A stretch of 64,000 nt of DNA, taken from assembly GCA_965224285.1 (NCBI GenBank), contig OZ245043.1, forward strand, positions 4,836,001 through 4,900,000, given 5' to 3'. Within the stretch, counting starts at the first letter, position 1. Each line of letters begins with the position of its first letter. This DNA comes from JAJCYK01 sp965224285. GTDB taxonomy: Bacteria > Bacteroidota > Bacteroidia > Cytophagales > Cyclobacteriaceae. The position numbers and the translations under genes are program-made. Below the pieces are notes generated by a model that searched no databases, was not told where the DNA came from, and was given only the letters and a program-made list of their open reading frames with translations. Of this stretch, positions 1 through 8,994 are shown in pieces.

Positions 1-2
1 TG

Positions 3-584
3 GTTAATGCCGCCAAAATGCGCAGCGGCTGTTCGGTAGTGGTTTTGGGTTGCGGAGGGGTGGGCTTGAATGTGATCCAAGCAGCAAAAATAGCAGGAGC
101 TACTACCGTTATTGCGGTGGATGTTAAGCCTCAGAAACTGGAGTTAGCTGAACAGTTTGGCGCTACTCATATGATATTGGCAGATACCGGTGATCATAGT
201 CTGGAACAAGTGGCAGAAGAGGTTAGAAAGCTTTGTCAGGGTCGGGGGGCGGATTATGCGTTTGAATGTACCGCAATTCCCGCCTTAGGGGCCGCACCTT
301 TGGCTATGGTACGCAATGCAGGCACAGCGGTACAGGTGAGCGGGATTGAGGAAGAGATCACCATCGATATGCGATTGTTTGAATGGGATAAAGTTTATAT
401 TAATCCTCTTTACGGGAAATGTTGTCCACAAGTTGATTTTCCCAAGCTGTTAGCACTCTACCAAGAGGGGGTTTTAAAATTAGATGAGATGATCACCAGA
501 GAATACTCCCTGGATGAGCTGCAATATGCTTTCGATGATATGCTCCAGGGCACAAACGCTAAGGGTGTAGTGGTATTTGATTAA
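3..584 (+). CDS. Zinc-type alcohol dehydrogenase, C-terminal part (5' truncated by window)
   Basis: The reading frame is open to the window edge, so this is the C-terminal part of a longer medium-chain dehydrogenase; the ATG at 18 is internal. The Rossmann dinucleotide motif GCGGVG is visible near the start, followed by an acidic residue at the end of the second strand (AVDVKPQK) that usually selects NAD(H). The remaining chain has the length of the cofactor domain plus the C-terminal catalytic tail. The zinc-ligand half lies off the window, so the substrate cannot be judged. A TTG-started esterase follows after about 12 bases; that pairing resembles glutathione-dependent formaldehyde oxidation (dehydrogenase plus S-formylglutathione hydrolase), but this is inference from context only. 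Confidence 0.85.
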   Translation, partial: VNAAKMRSGCSVVVLGCGGVGLNVIQAAKIAGATTVIAVDVKPQKLELAEQFGATHMILADTGDHSLEQVAEEVRKLCQGRGADYAFECTAIPALGAAPLAMVRNAGTAVQVSGIEEEITIDMRLFEWDKVYINPLYGKCCPQVDFPKLLALYQEGVLKLDEMITREYSLDELQYAFDDMLQGTNAKGVVVFD

Positions 585-596
585 ATAAAAAAGGAG

Positions 597-1397
597 TTGA
601 GCAGTTTTAGAACCGTAGAGCTATCAGAAAGTAGCTATGAAATCGCAGGATTGAGATTTCTTACAGTTAAATCAGAAAACTTAAGAGGCAGGGGAGACAT
701 TTGTGTTTATGTACCAGAAGTAGCTCAAGGGATAGAATCCCTTCCCATTTATATGCTTTTACATGGCGTTTACGGAAGCGCTTGGGTATGGGCCATGAAG
801 GGAGGTGTCCATATCACGGCTCGGGATTTGATTTCATCTGGTCAGATCAAACCGGCGATATTGGCCATGCCTTCCGATGGACTTTGGGGGGACGGCTCAG
901 GATATTTGCGGCATACCCATAAGGATTTTTCTGAATGGATCGTGTCGGATGTCCCTAATGCAGTGGCAGAAAATATTTCTGGTGCTAGTATTGGTTCCCC
1001 ACTTTGTATTGGAGGGCTTTCTATGGGTGGGTTTGGGGCCTTGATGTTGGGTTGCCAATATCCCGAGAAATTCACCGCCATTTCAGCTCATAGCGCTATA
1101 ACCAAGTTTGAGCAGATGGCAGCTTTCGTAGCAGAGCCATTGGAATCATTTCAGCTTAAAGGGTCCGGGAGAAACGCTATTGATGTTATTAAGGCCAATC
1201 CGAATGGCCTCCCCGCTATTCGATTTGATTGTGGGGTGGACGATGACTTGCTAGAGGCCAACCGGGAACTCCATAAACAGTTGGTGCAGCTTCAGGTGGA
1301 GCATATATACCAGGAATTTGCTGGTGAACACCAATGGACTTATTGGCAAGCCAATATTGCACGCACTCTTCGTTTCTTTGATGAGAAAGTCAGCTGA
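597..1397 (+). CDS. Alpha/beta-hydrolase esterase (EstD / S-formylglutathione hydrolase-like)
   Basis: A 266-residue alpha/beta hydrolase without a signal peptide, so probably cytoplasmic. It shows an LLHG oxyanion segment near residues 54-57, a nucleophile elbow GLSMGG with Ser about 142, acidic candidates at DDD about 215-217 and a catalytic His about 245 (GEHQW). This arrangement is typical of putative esterases of the EstD/S-formylglutathione hydrolase type. The start is unusual: the only codon that preserves the whole N-terminus is TTG at 597, directly abutting an AAGGAG at 591-596, which is too close for a standard ribosome site. The start is therefore uncertain, although the fold is not. 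It follows the dehydrogenase closely and is probably co-transcribed with it. Confidence 0.82.
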   Translation: MSSFRTVELSESSYEIAGLRFLTVKSENLRGRGDICVYVPEVAQGIESLPIYMLLHGVYGSAWVWAMKGGVHITARDLISSGQIKPAILAMPSDGLWGDGSGYLRHTHKDFSEWIVSDVPNAVAENISGASIGSPLCIGGLSMGGFGALMLGCQYPEKFTAISAHSAITKFEQMAAFVAEPLESFQLKGSGRNAIDVIKANPNGLPAIRFDCGVDDDLLEANRELHKQLVQLQVEHIYQEFAGEHQWTYWQANIARTLRFFDEKVS

Positions 1398-1766
1398 GGA
1401 TCTTAATCGAATCAGACACGCTCAATTTAAAAGGCGGATTTAATGGGCATTCCATTGATATACATATAAATTTTTTTTCATCAATTACCGGTCCGGCAGA
1501 AAAAAGGTCAGGTAATGTAATGGTTTTCACTAGTTATCCATTCAGACTAAACAATTAAAGCAGTTTCATTTAAGGAAGCGCAAACCATCAGAGGATTATC
1601 TCCGTACCGATAATGAAAGGACACTATCGGTGTTAGGCAAATTGTTTTCTGGCTTAGTATAATTGTGCCGCGTACATCCACCCCGACAGGTTGTATTGAA
1701 CGATAATCAGCGCCGTAACTGTGATCTTGGTAATAGTCTGGTTCTTCCCGAGATTTTTCGAGTATC
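1398..1766. other. Convergent intergenic stretch, no gene seen
   Basis: This lies between the ends of the esterase and of the minus-strand DUF1501 gene. An 85-codon minus-strand frame covers 1547-1804 but runs into the DUF1501 tail and has no recognisable protein character. I see no clear terminator and no RNA gene. Confidence 0.5.
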
Positions 1767-3257
1767 CTAGGCCAGGATATCCTTAACCATGTGTCCATGA
1801 ACATCGGTCAGCCTAAATCTTCTCCCCTGGAATTTAAAAGTCAATCTTTCATGATCAATACCAAATAAGTGCAACAGGGTAGCTTGAAAGTCATGCACAT
1901 GGACCGGATCCTTTACAATGTTATAACTAAAATCATCCGTTTCACCATAGGAATAACCGGCTTTGACTCCTGCTCCGGCCATCCACATAGTAAAACATCG
2001 GGGGTGATGGTCACGACCATAATCCGTTTCGGTTAGCTTGCCTTGGGAATAAACCGTACGGCCAAACTCACCGCCCCAAACTACTAGGGTATCTTCCAGC
2101 AATCCTCGTTGCTTTAAATCTTTGACCAATGCTGCCGTAGCCTGGTCGGTATTTGCGCATTGGTTTCTGATCCCATTGGGCAGATAGGTGTGTTGATCCC
2201 AACCTTTATGATAGAGCTGCACAAACCGTACATCATTTTCCAGTAATTTTCTGGCCAATAAACAGTTTGCCGCATAAGTCCCGGGATCACGGCTGTCCTC
2301 GCCATACATTTCAAAAACATAATCCGGTTCGTTAGATAGATCGATGGCATCCGGTACAGATGTCTGCATGCGGTAAGCCATTTCGTATTGAGCGATACGC
2401 CCCAGTATTTCCGGATCACCGTAAGCACTGTATTGCAATTGATTCAACTCCTTAAGGTGATCCAGCATCTCTCTGCGATCCTTTCCGTGATAATTCTCCG
2501 GGTTGTTGAGATAAAGCACGGGGTCTTCACCGGAGCGAAACTGCACACCCTGATGTTCAGTGGGCAGGAAACCATTTCCCCATAGTCTGGCATAAAGCGG
2601 TTGTCCCCCGGCATTTTTGGACTGCAATACAATAAAGTTAGGCAGGTTTTTATTAAGTGATCCTAATCCGTAACTCAACCAGGCTCCCATAGACGGCCTA
2701 CCGGGGAGTTGATGACCGGTTTGGAAAAAAGTTATGGCAGGGTCATGATTGATCTGTTCGGTAAAAACAGACTTAATGATGCAGAGATCGTCCACTACTT
2801 GAGCAGTGTGCGGCAGCAATTCACTTACCCAGGTTCGACTTTTACCATATTGATTGAACTTGTAAATAGACGGTGCAATAGGCAGGGAGGTCTGATCCGC
2901 GCTCATGCCGGTCAACCGCTGGCCATCTCGTACGGATTCCGGTAAATCCTGTCCGAATAATTTATTCAGTTTAGGCTTGTAATCGAAGGTTTCAAATTGT
3001 GAAGGACCACCACTCATAAATAAAAATACAATACGGTTTGCTTTGGGGGCAAAGTGCGGCATCCCGGTTAAACCAGGAGTAGTAGTAGTTATGCTTGATC
3101 CTTTTTGCCCCAGTATATTGTCCATTCCCAAAAGCGAACCCAAGGCCATGGCTCCAACGCCCATGGACGTTTTGGTAAGAAATTGCCTGCGGTCTATATC
3201 TTTTTCCAACTTGCTAAATTCAGGATGAACAATCCTTTTTTTGTGGTGTTGACACAT
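1767..3257 (-). CDS. DUF1501 family secreted protein (Tat signal)
   Basis: A 496-residue member of the DUF1501 (sulfatase-fold-like) family. The N-terminus carries a twin-arginine export signal, DRRQFL at residues 22-27, followed by a hydrophobic Gly/Ala stretch, so export in folded form is expected. Internal features are FMSGGPSQFETFDYKP near residue 80, HDPAITFFQTGH, and a C-terminal WGGEFGRT region, all characteristic of the family. The function is unproven; in Planctomycetes and Verrucomicrobia it is almost always paired with a PSD1/DUF1549-DUF1553 protein, exactly as here. The start codon lies only 4 bases after the stop codon of the upstream PSD1 gene, so the two form one transcription unit. 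Confidence 0.9.
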   Translation of the reverse strand: MCQHHKKRIVHPEFSKLEKDIDRRQFLTKTSMGVGAMALGSLLGMDNILGQKGSSITTTTPGLTGMPHFAPKANRIVFLFMSGGPSQFETFDYKPKLNKLFGQDLPESVRDGQRLTGMSADQTSLPIAPSIYKFNQYGKSRTWVSELLPHTAQVVDDLCIIKSVFTEQINHDPAITFFQTGHQLPGRPSMGAWLSYGLGSLNKNLPNFIVLQSKNAGGQPLYARLWGNGFLPTEHQGVQFRSGEDPVLYLNNPENYHGKDRREMLDHLKELNQLQYSAYGDPEILGRIAQYEMAYRMQTSVPDAIDLSNEPDYVFEMYGEDSRDPGTYAANCLLARKLLENDVRFVQLYHKGWDQHTYLPNGIRNQCANTDQATAALVKDLKQRGLLEDTLVVWGGEFGRTVYSQGKLTETDYGRDHHPRCFTMWMAGAGVKAGYSYGETDDFSYNIVKDPVHVHDFQATLLHLFGIDHERLTFKFQGRRFRLTDVHGHMVKDILA

Positions 3258-3261
3258 AATA

Positions 3262-6200
3262 TTATCGCTTTACTATGGAGGCATCACTATTTATAATGGC
3301 ACTGGCTACTACCGTATTAGCAGCTACCAGTATCTGGTCAAGCTCTTCATCTATTCGGTATTCACCTGTGGTCAGCCATCCTTTGGTTTTTTGAGGATTC
3401 TGATTAAATCTTTGATATTCAGATTGCTGCAGATTCATTAAGACCTCCAATTCCCTTTCATCGGGAGTCCTGCCCGCAAGTCTGGTAAAAGCTTCCTGAA
3501 TTCCTGATTCCAAACTGTTGGATTTGGTAATGTTTTCCCCTAATGCTCTGGCTGCTTCTATATAAGTAGGGTCATTAAGCAGTACCAGTGCCTGTAGGGG
3601 AGTGTTGGTTTTTTGTCGCCTCATGGTGCATTCGTTACGTTCGGGTTGATCGAAAGTAGCCAGAGTGGGGTGGGGGACAGTGCGCTTCCATATGGTGTAT
3701 AGGCTGCGACGGTATAATTTGTCACCGGTGTCCTGTACGTATACGTCGTTATTGGTTTTCCATAAACCCTCCGGTTGATAGGGCCGAACACTTTCTCCTC
3801 CAATCTTATCGTTGAACAGACCGCTGGCGAAAAGGGCATTATCCCGGATCATTTCGCTGGTGAGCCTGACTGAAGGCCCCCTGGCTAGCCAGATATTGTC
3901 CTTATCTAATTCCCATAGATCCTGCTCGGTTTTTGAAGTTTGCCGGTAGGTAGCCGACATAACGATTAATTTCTGCATGGCTTTAACATCCCAGCCTGAT
4001 TCAATGAATTGAAGGGCCAGCCAGTCCAAAAGCTCAGGATGCGAGGGACGTTCTCCCTGGTTTCCGAAGTCTTCCGTGGTCTTCACTAAACCTCTGCCAA
4101 AGAATTGCTGCCAGAACCGGTTTACCGCAACCCGGGCGGTAAGCGGATGGTCGGGATGGGTGATCCATTTTGCTAATCCCAGACGATTTCTTGGAAGTCC
4201 TTCCGGCATGGGAAGGATGTTTTCCGGGGTGTTAGGGAATACCTCCTCCCCATAGCTATCGTATAATCCTCTTTTCAAGACGTATGCCGGTCGCCGTTCT
4301 TCCATTTCTTTCATCACCATGACCTCCTTAACTTTCTCCATACTATCGGCGAGTTTTTTTCTGCTCAACTCCAGTAACTCCAATGACTTGTCATAGTCTG
4401 GAGAGAAATTGTTGACAAAGTAAAGCTTCAACAGCGATATTTGCTCTTCATTTAATTCCTCAGGTGACCGGGCAATTATCTGGTTAAATTGTTCCGGCTG
4501 GGCTAGTTGTATTACCTCCAGTGGTGAAAGTTCTCTGTTATAAACCACTAGATTATCGACTATTGCGCCTCCCAGGCCTTTGCCCCTCCAGCGGGCTCCG
4601 TACTGCAGGCCAGGCTCCAGGGCCTGATCATCCATCTCGTCAGTCATGTTATTGAAAATGATGTCTTTATAGAGATTATCCACCTGTACTTCGGTTTTTA
4701 ACTCCACACCATCCATATATACTTTCAGCCCTGACGCCTTGCTGGACCCGTCATAGGTAAGCGTGAACTGCAGCCATCGTTCCTTGGGAATTTCTTCTTT
4801 GGAAACTTCCACCACGGCATTATCCGGCCAGGTATGAGCTATCATTAGCTCAAGCTTATTGTCCTTTAACATCAGATGATATCCCCTAAAACTGTACAAA
4901 CGAGCCCCTATTCCCTTATGGAACAAAACCCCGGATTTGAGGTCTTCCGGCAGGTAGATATGCAGCCCAATACTGAAGGGTTGATTTCTTCTAAATACTC
5001 CAATTTTTTGCAAGTCTATCCAGGCATCTCCATCCAGTAAGATACCCTGTCCCTGATAGCCTCGAGCAAACACTGGATGCTCCTCTTTAGAGAATTGCCT
5101 ATCCATTTTCGCCCTTTGGGCTGGGTTGAAGCTATTGACCAATTGAGCATTTTCCAGTTCGAATCGGGCTTCCATTCCCTCTGGCCATTTATTGCTTATT
5201 TTTTGGTATGATCCATTTTCAATCCACTGATTAGATAACTCGGTTGATTCATTTTTAACTCTGGCCAATTGGTCTTCTTTTTCCTCGATTTCTTCCTCAA
5301 TGAACTTTAAAACTTTTTCCTGCTCCTTAGTTGGCAACATCATAGTCGGAACCGGGGTGGCGCCTTCCCAGGAAATCTGGCCTGACTCATTGATGTTATT
5401 GAAAAAGCTGTATATCTCGTAGTAGTTTTTTTGAGTGATGGGGTCAAATTTATGATCATGGCACTTGGCACAAGACAGGGTCAGCGCCATTAATCCCTGT
5501 CCAATAACATCCGTGCGGTCCGCCACATAGGCCACTCTGAATTCCTCATCCACAATGCCCCCTTCCAGATTCTGCGGATGCAACCTATTGAAGCCGGTAG
5601 CTAATATTTGCTCCCGACTGGGGTTGGGAAGCTGGTCTCCTGCCAGTTGCCAGATTATAAATTCGTCATAGGGAAGGTTTTCATTAAATGCCTTTATCAC
5701 CCAATCCCTCCAGGGGCTCATATTCCGGTAAAGATCGACTTGGTATCCATGAGTATCAGCATATCTGGCTAAATCCATCCAGTGAGTGGCCATTTTTTCG
5801 CCGTAATGAGGGGAAGCCAATAGCCGATCGACCTGCTTTTCATAGGCCTGATCCGATTTATCCTGTATAAAATTTAGAATTTGCTCTGGCGTCGGGGGAA
5901 GCCCGGTTAAATCCAGGCTAAGTCTCCTCAGTAAAAGTTCTTTTTCAGCCTCCGGTGACGGGTTAAGATCGGTGCTCTTAAGTTGGTCCAGAATAAAATT
6001 ATCGATCGCATTATTTACCTGGTACTGTTGATCGACTTCAGGAACATCCACTTGATGGGGCTTTATAAAAGCCCAATGTGGCTTATAAACAGCTTTTTGT
6101 TCAATCCACTTGATTAGTACCGCTTTCTCGTGGGCGGTTAGGAACAACTTTGATTCCAAAGTGGGCATTCTATAATGCGGATCCTCGGAAACTATGCGAT

Positions 6201-6504
6201 GAAACAACTGGGATTTTTGCAGATTACCGGGTTTAATTGCAAATTTTCCAGGAGAATCTGGAAGTTCGCCATAGGCTGTTTCTGGTAGGTCCAGCCGCAG
6301 GCCTGCCTTCTGGTTTTCCTGATCCGGACCGTGGCATTGAAAGCATTTATCAGATAAGATAGGTTTTACATGGAGGTTAAAGTCCACATCGCCATCCAGG
6401 TTTTCATAAGCTTCGGCCACGTCCTTGGGAAGCTTTGGTCCACAGCTGCATAGAAACGCCGCTGTGGCTATCCATACCATAGCTAGCATGACCATTTCTC
6501 CCAT
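3262..6504 (-). CDS. PSD1 / DUF1549-DUF1553 protein with c-type cytochrome motif and LamG-like insert
   Basis: A very large exported protein. I place the start at the internal ATG at 6504 because a hydrophobic leader ending in a Cys-containing lipobox-like segment (FLCSC) begins there; the longer frame from 6606 adds 34 residues that would hide it. Domains in order: a PSCyt1 heme site CFQCH near residues 54-58, DUF1549 with a second CAKCH motif, a concanavalin/LamG-like beta-sandwich in the middle (from about 450 to 660), then DUF1553 with RVAVNRFWQQFFGRG. Members are thought to act in oxidative or periplasmic breakdown of complex sugars, which is not proven. It is paired with the DUF1501 gene. 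The combination is much more usual in Planctomycetes than in Bacteroidota. Confidence 0.88.
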   Translation of the reverse strand: MGEMVMLAMVWIATAAFLCSCGPKLPKDVAEAYENLDGDVDFNLHVKPILSDKCFQCHGPDQENQKAGLRLDLPETAYGELPDSPGKFAIKPGNLQKSQLFHRIVSEDPHYRMPTLESKLFLTAHEKAVLIKWIEQKAVYKPHWAFIKPHQVDVPEVDQQYQVNNAIDNFILDQLKSTDLNPSPEAEKELLLRRLSLDLTGLPPTPEQILNFIQDKSDQAYEKQVDRLLASPHYGEKMATHWMDLARYADTHGYQVDLYRNMSPWRDWVIKAFNENLPYDEFIIWQLAGDQLPNPSREQILATGFNRLHPQNLEGGIVDEEFRVAYVADRTDVIGQGLMALTLSCAKCHDHKFDPITQKNYYEIYSFFNNINESGQISWEGATPVPTMMLPTKEQEKVLKFIEEEIEEKEDQLARVKNESTELSNQWIENGSYQKISNKWPEGMEARFELENAQLVNSFNPAQRAKMDRQFSKEEHPVFARGYQGQGILLDGDAWIDLQKIGVFRRNQPFSIGLHIYLPEDLKSGVLFHKGIGARLYSFRGYHLMLKDNKLELMIAHTWPDNAVVEVSKEEIPKERWLQFTLTYDGSSKASGLKVYMDGVELKTEVQVDNLYKDIIFNNMTDEMDDQALEPGLQYGARWRGKGLGGAIVDNLVVYNRELSPLEVIQLAQPEQFNQIIARSPEELNEEQISLLKLYFVNNFSPDYDKSLELLELSRKKLADSMEKVKEVMVMKEMEERRPAYVLKRGLYDSYGEEVFPNTPENILPMPEGLPRNRLGLAKWITHPDHPLTARVAVNRFWQQFFGRGLVKTTEDFGNQGERPSHPELLDWLALQFIESGWDVKAMQKLIVMSATYRQTSKTEQDLWELDKDNIWLARGPSVRLTSEMIRDNALFASGLFNDKIGGESVRPYQPEGLWKTNNDVYVQDTGDKLYRRSLYTIWKRTVPHPTLATFDQPERNECTMRRQKTNTPLQALVLLNDPTYIEAARALGENITKSNSLESGIQEAFTRLAGRTPDERELEVLMNLQQSEYQRFNQNPQKTKGWLTTGEYRIDEELDQILVAANTVVASAIINSDASIVKR

Positions 6505-6606
6505 AGTTCTCGATGATCCTTTTGAGCGCAACGCTTGATCCATCAATACTAAGTTATCCGGTTTTCTAAAATAATAGTGGTCAATATGGTGGGAAGCGAA
6601 AGACAA

Positions 6607-7038
6607 TTGTTTTAATGTTTATTGCCAATCAAAGAAAAATGGCAACACTAGTAACTTTGATGTAAAGCAATTTACCTATTTACACCGATATTTGGAACAT
6701 ATATGAACCAGACACAAACTGTGCATTGCCATTGGTTTGTAGTTGGATTCATTTGATTTATCCCCGTTTCTGTAGCAAAATAGTACCATGTTCCAGGATA
6801 GAAAAGTATTGGTTCAGCACCGTCAGGAACGGCGCCCAGCTTATGGGTAGGAATCAGAGGTGCAGGAGCCTCTACAAGGGCCTCCTGCAAGTTTCTTTAA
6901 TTTGCACTAATGGAATGTTGGACATGTGGTAATTATTTCAATATATATTGCTTAATATGTGCCTAGCAAAAATCCGATGGCCTCCTTTCAGTAGAGGCCA
7001 GGGATTCGTAAAATTTTCAATTTTTTCCAAGAAATACC
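6607..7038. other. Intergenic region with a strong hairpin and one doubtful small ORF
   Basis: A divergent region between the PSD1 and ThuA genes. A minus-strand frame at 6672-6890 (72 codons) has a protein-like composition (PGTWYYFATETGI, Trp- and Pro-rich) but no family I recognise; it could be a gene remnant. A hairpin GCAGGAGCC (6862-6870) / GGCCTCCTGC (6879-6888) lies at its 5' end. I see no clear promoter consensus. Confidence 0.4.
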
Positions 7039-8007
7039 ATGAGTCCGTCTAAACGCACTATTTATATATTGATCAGTGGTATGTTGCTGCCTCAGATAAT
7101 ATTTGCCCAAATCCAGGTGCTCATGGTGGATGGCCAAAATAACCACGAGGTATGGCCCAAGTCAACCATCATGATGAAACAATATCTGGAAGACACCGGC
7201 TTGTTTGAGGTGGATATCAGTCGAACCCAGTATACCTGGAACGCAGAAAAAGAGCAGGCCTTTCTATCTATGGCCGAGGTTGGCGCAACGAAAAATTTGG
7301 AAAACCCCAAACCCGATCCTGATTTCAGCCCCGATTTTAGTCAATATGATGTGGTGGTATCCAATTTTGGTTGGAATGCCGCAAATTGGCCGGAGTCCAC
7401 CCAGGAGAATTTTGAGCAGTTTATAGCAGAAGGCGGCGGTTTTGTATCGGTTCACGCGGCGGATAACTCCTTTCCGGATTGGAAGGCTTACAATGAAATG
7501 ATAGGTCTGGGTGGTTGGGGTGATCGGGACCAATCAGATGGGCCCTATGTCTATTATTCCAATAATGGTGAGTTAATCAGGGACACTAAAAACGGTAAAG
7601 CCGGCAGTCACGGAGCAGTGGAACCCATTCCTATAACGGTGAGGATAAAGGACCATCCCATTACCAAAGGCATGCCAGAACATTGGCTCACCACCAGGGA
7701 TGAGTGCTATGCACAGCTTAGGGGACCAGCAAAGAATATGACCATCCTGGCTACCGGCAAGGACATGTCGGAAAAAGCCCCTACGGATCGGCATGAGCCG
7801 GTGTTGATGGTGATTGAATACGGCCAGGGACGAATTTTTCATACTACCCTGGGGCACGAAGACTACTCTCTGGAAGGGGTAGGTTTTATAGTGTCATTTC
7901 TCCGGGGGGTGGAGTGGGCCGCTACCGGTAAGGTGACCCAAACAATACCAGAAGATTTTCCCACCGCGCAGCAGGCTACCAGTCGAGCATTTGAGCTGAA
8001 ACAGTAA
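7039..8007 (+). CDS. ThuA-like domain protein, secreted
   Basis: A 322-residue ThuA-family protein (type-1 glutamine amidotransferase-like fold) with a Sec signal peptide over about residues 1-24 ending in FAQ. The signature sequence near the N-terminus, LMVDGQNNHEVWPKS, and the later GGGFVSVHAADNSF and HTTLGHEDYS segments match ThuA proteins. The family is linked to trehalose and other sugar use, and in Bacteroidota and Planctomycetes it often lies beside heme or dehydrogenase proteins of sugar oxidation. It is divergent from the PSD1-DUF1501 pair, which suggests a shared sugar-oxidation role, but the substrate cannot be read from sequence. Confidence 0.88.
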   Translation: MSPSKRTIYILISGMLLPQIIFAQIQVLMVDGQNNHEVWPKSTIMMKQYLEDTGLFEVDISRTQYTWNAEKEQAFLSMAEVGATKNLENPKPDPDFSPDFSQYDVVVSNFGWNAANWPESTQENFEQFIAEGGGFVSVHAADNSFPDWKAYNEMIGLGGWGDRDQSDGPYVYYSNNGELIRDTKNGKAGSHGAVEPIPITVRIKDHPITKGMPEHWLTTRDECYAQLRGPAKNMTILATGKDMSEKAPTDRHEPVLMVIEYGQGRIFHTTLGHEDYSLEGVGFIVSFLRGVEWAATGKVTQTIPEDFPTAQQATSRAFELKQ

Positions 8008-8184
8008 CGGGACCTGTACTGAGAGCGTTACCCAGCCATAGGAACTATGCTTCTTGGCACCCAACACGTTGTAGCCAATTCACCAATCGCTAACTCACTA
8101 ATGGACTATACGGCCAGATTTTTCGCCTAGTTTCAAGACTAAATATTTCCAGGCTATTTGCTTTAATAGCCTCTGTACATTTTC

Positions 8185-8739
8185 TTATTGCAGTATATGT
8201 AACTCCCTTTTTCCTAGATCCACCTTGCACGCCAGCCGACTCAAGAGATCAGTACCAATGATCCCTGCTATCCCCACATTGGATCGTTGTTGTATCAACC
8301 TGATCATTTTGGAAAGGTCCTGTGCCAGAAAGCCCATTTGAATACCCTGCTCTCCAAATTGGAGTTTGGCCCCCAAAGCTATTTTAATGAAATAACTACC
8401 GCCACCAAACCCGGTGGTTTGCAGATTCCTTCTTTCCAACACCTCAAAATCATACAGTTTGGCGAACTTATAGTGAAGAACTGTAAAACTGGCCCCAGTA
8501 TCTATCATGAAGTAAGCCGACTTGCCATTCAAGCGGCACTTCAGTATCAGGTAGTCTCCGGCGTTGAGTAAAGCTATGGTTTTCAGCCTGGGTTTATCGA
8601 CGACAGTTTTAGGGGTTTTTGTAATGGTGGCAGCCTCCGTTGTATCCATAGAGTTGCCGGATATTGTAGCACGGGCAATCGTTGGCACAAGTATGATCAT
8701 AATAAATAGGCAGGTAAAATTTTGATTGAGATATTTCAT
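8185..8739 (-). CDS. Secreted retropepsin-like aspartic protease (copy 1)
   Basis: A 184-residue single-domain aspartic protease with a signal peptide (about residues 1-24). The active-site triad DTGAS is at residues 80-84 in the usual context (AYFMIDTGAS), and the hydrophobic-hydrophobic-Gly partner motif is near the C-terminus (GIIGTDLLSRL). Retropepsin-like proteins act as dimers, so one DTG per chain is expected. The protein is short and lacks PDZ or other extra domains. A paralogue with DSG instead of DTG lies at 13332-13820, on the other side of the hybrid sensor gene, and a near-identical 17-bp sequence lies about 120 bp upstream of both starts. Confidence 0.85.
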   Translation of the reverse strand: MKYLNQNFTCLFIMIILVPTIARATISGNSMDTTEAATITKTPKTVVDKPRLKTIALLNAGDYLILKCRLNGKSAYFMIDTGASFTVLHYKFAKLYDFEVLERRNLQTTGFGGGSYFIKIALGAKLQFGEQGIQMGFLAQDLSKMIRLIQQRSNVGIAGIIGTDLLSRLACKVDLGKRELHILQ

Positions 8740-8860
8740 GGAATTAGCATTGTTTTAAAATCAATAATTAAAGCTACCAGGTGCAGCTTTACTTATCTAC
8801 CAGAGAAATAGCAAAGAATACCAGGGAAGTTGCGTGTGGATCAGCTGTTTTTAGAGCAGA

Positions 8861-8877
8861 TGCCACAGATGTGTCAT
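8861..8877 (-). promoter_or_regulatory. Shared 17-bp motif upstream of protease copy 1
   Basis: TGCCACAGATGTGTCAT lies 122 bp upstream of the start of the first retropepsin gene. The same sequence with a single change is at 13936-13952, 116 bp upstream of the second retropepsin gene, in the same orientation. The surrounding sequence is not otherwise alike. A binding site for the adjacent hybrid regulator is the simplest reading, but that is inference. Confidence 0.5.
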
Positions 8878-8994
8878 ATGGTGCCTTATTTGTTGCAGGC
8901 TAAAAAATTACTGAAAAACCATCAATTAAAAAGTATATAAAGCTGGCAAGATCCCTCCTTAGCTGCGTACCATTTAATGATCCCTAAAAACTTG

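Noticed and set aside
842..1081. Minus-strand frame inside the esterase gene, and many similar antisense frames elsewhere
   Set aside because: They follow the codon pattern of the real gene on the other strand and show no domain or start signals.
1547..1804. 85-codon minus-strand frame in the esterase-DUF1501 gap
   Set aside because: It overlaps the DUF1501 end in another frame and has no recognisable sequence features.
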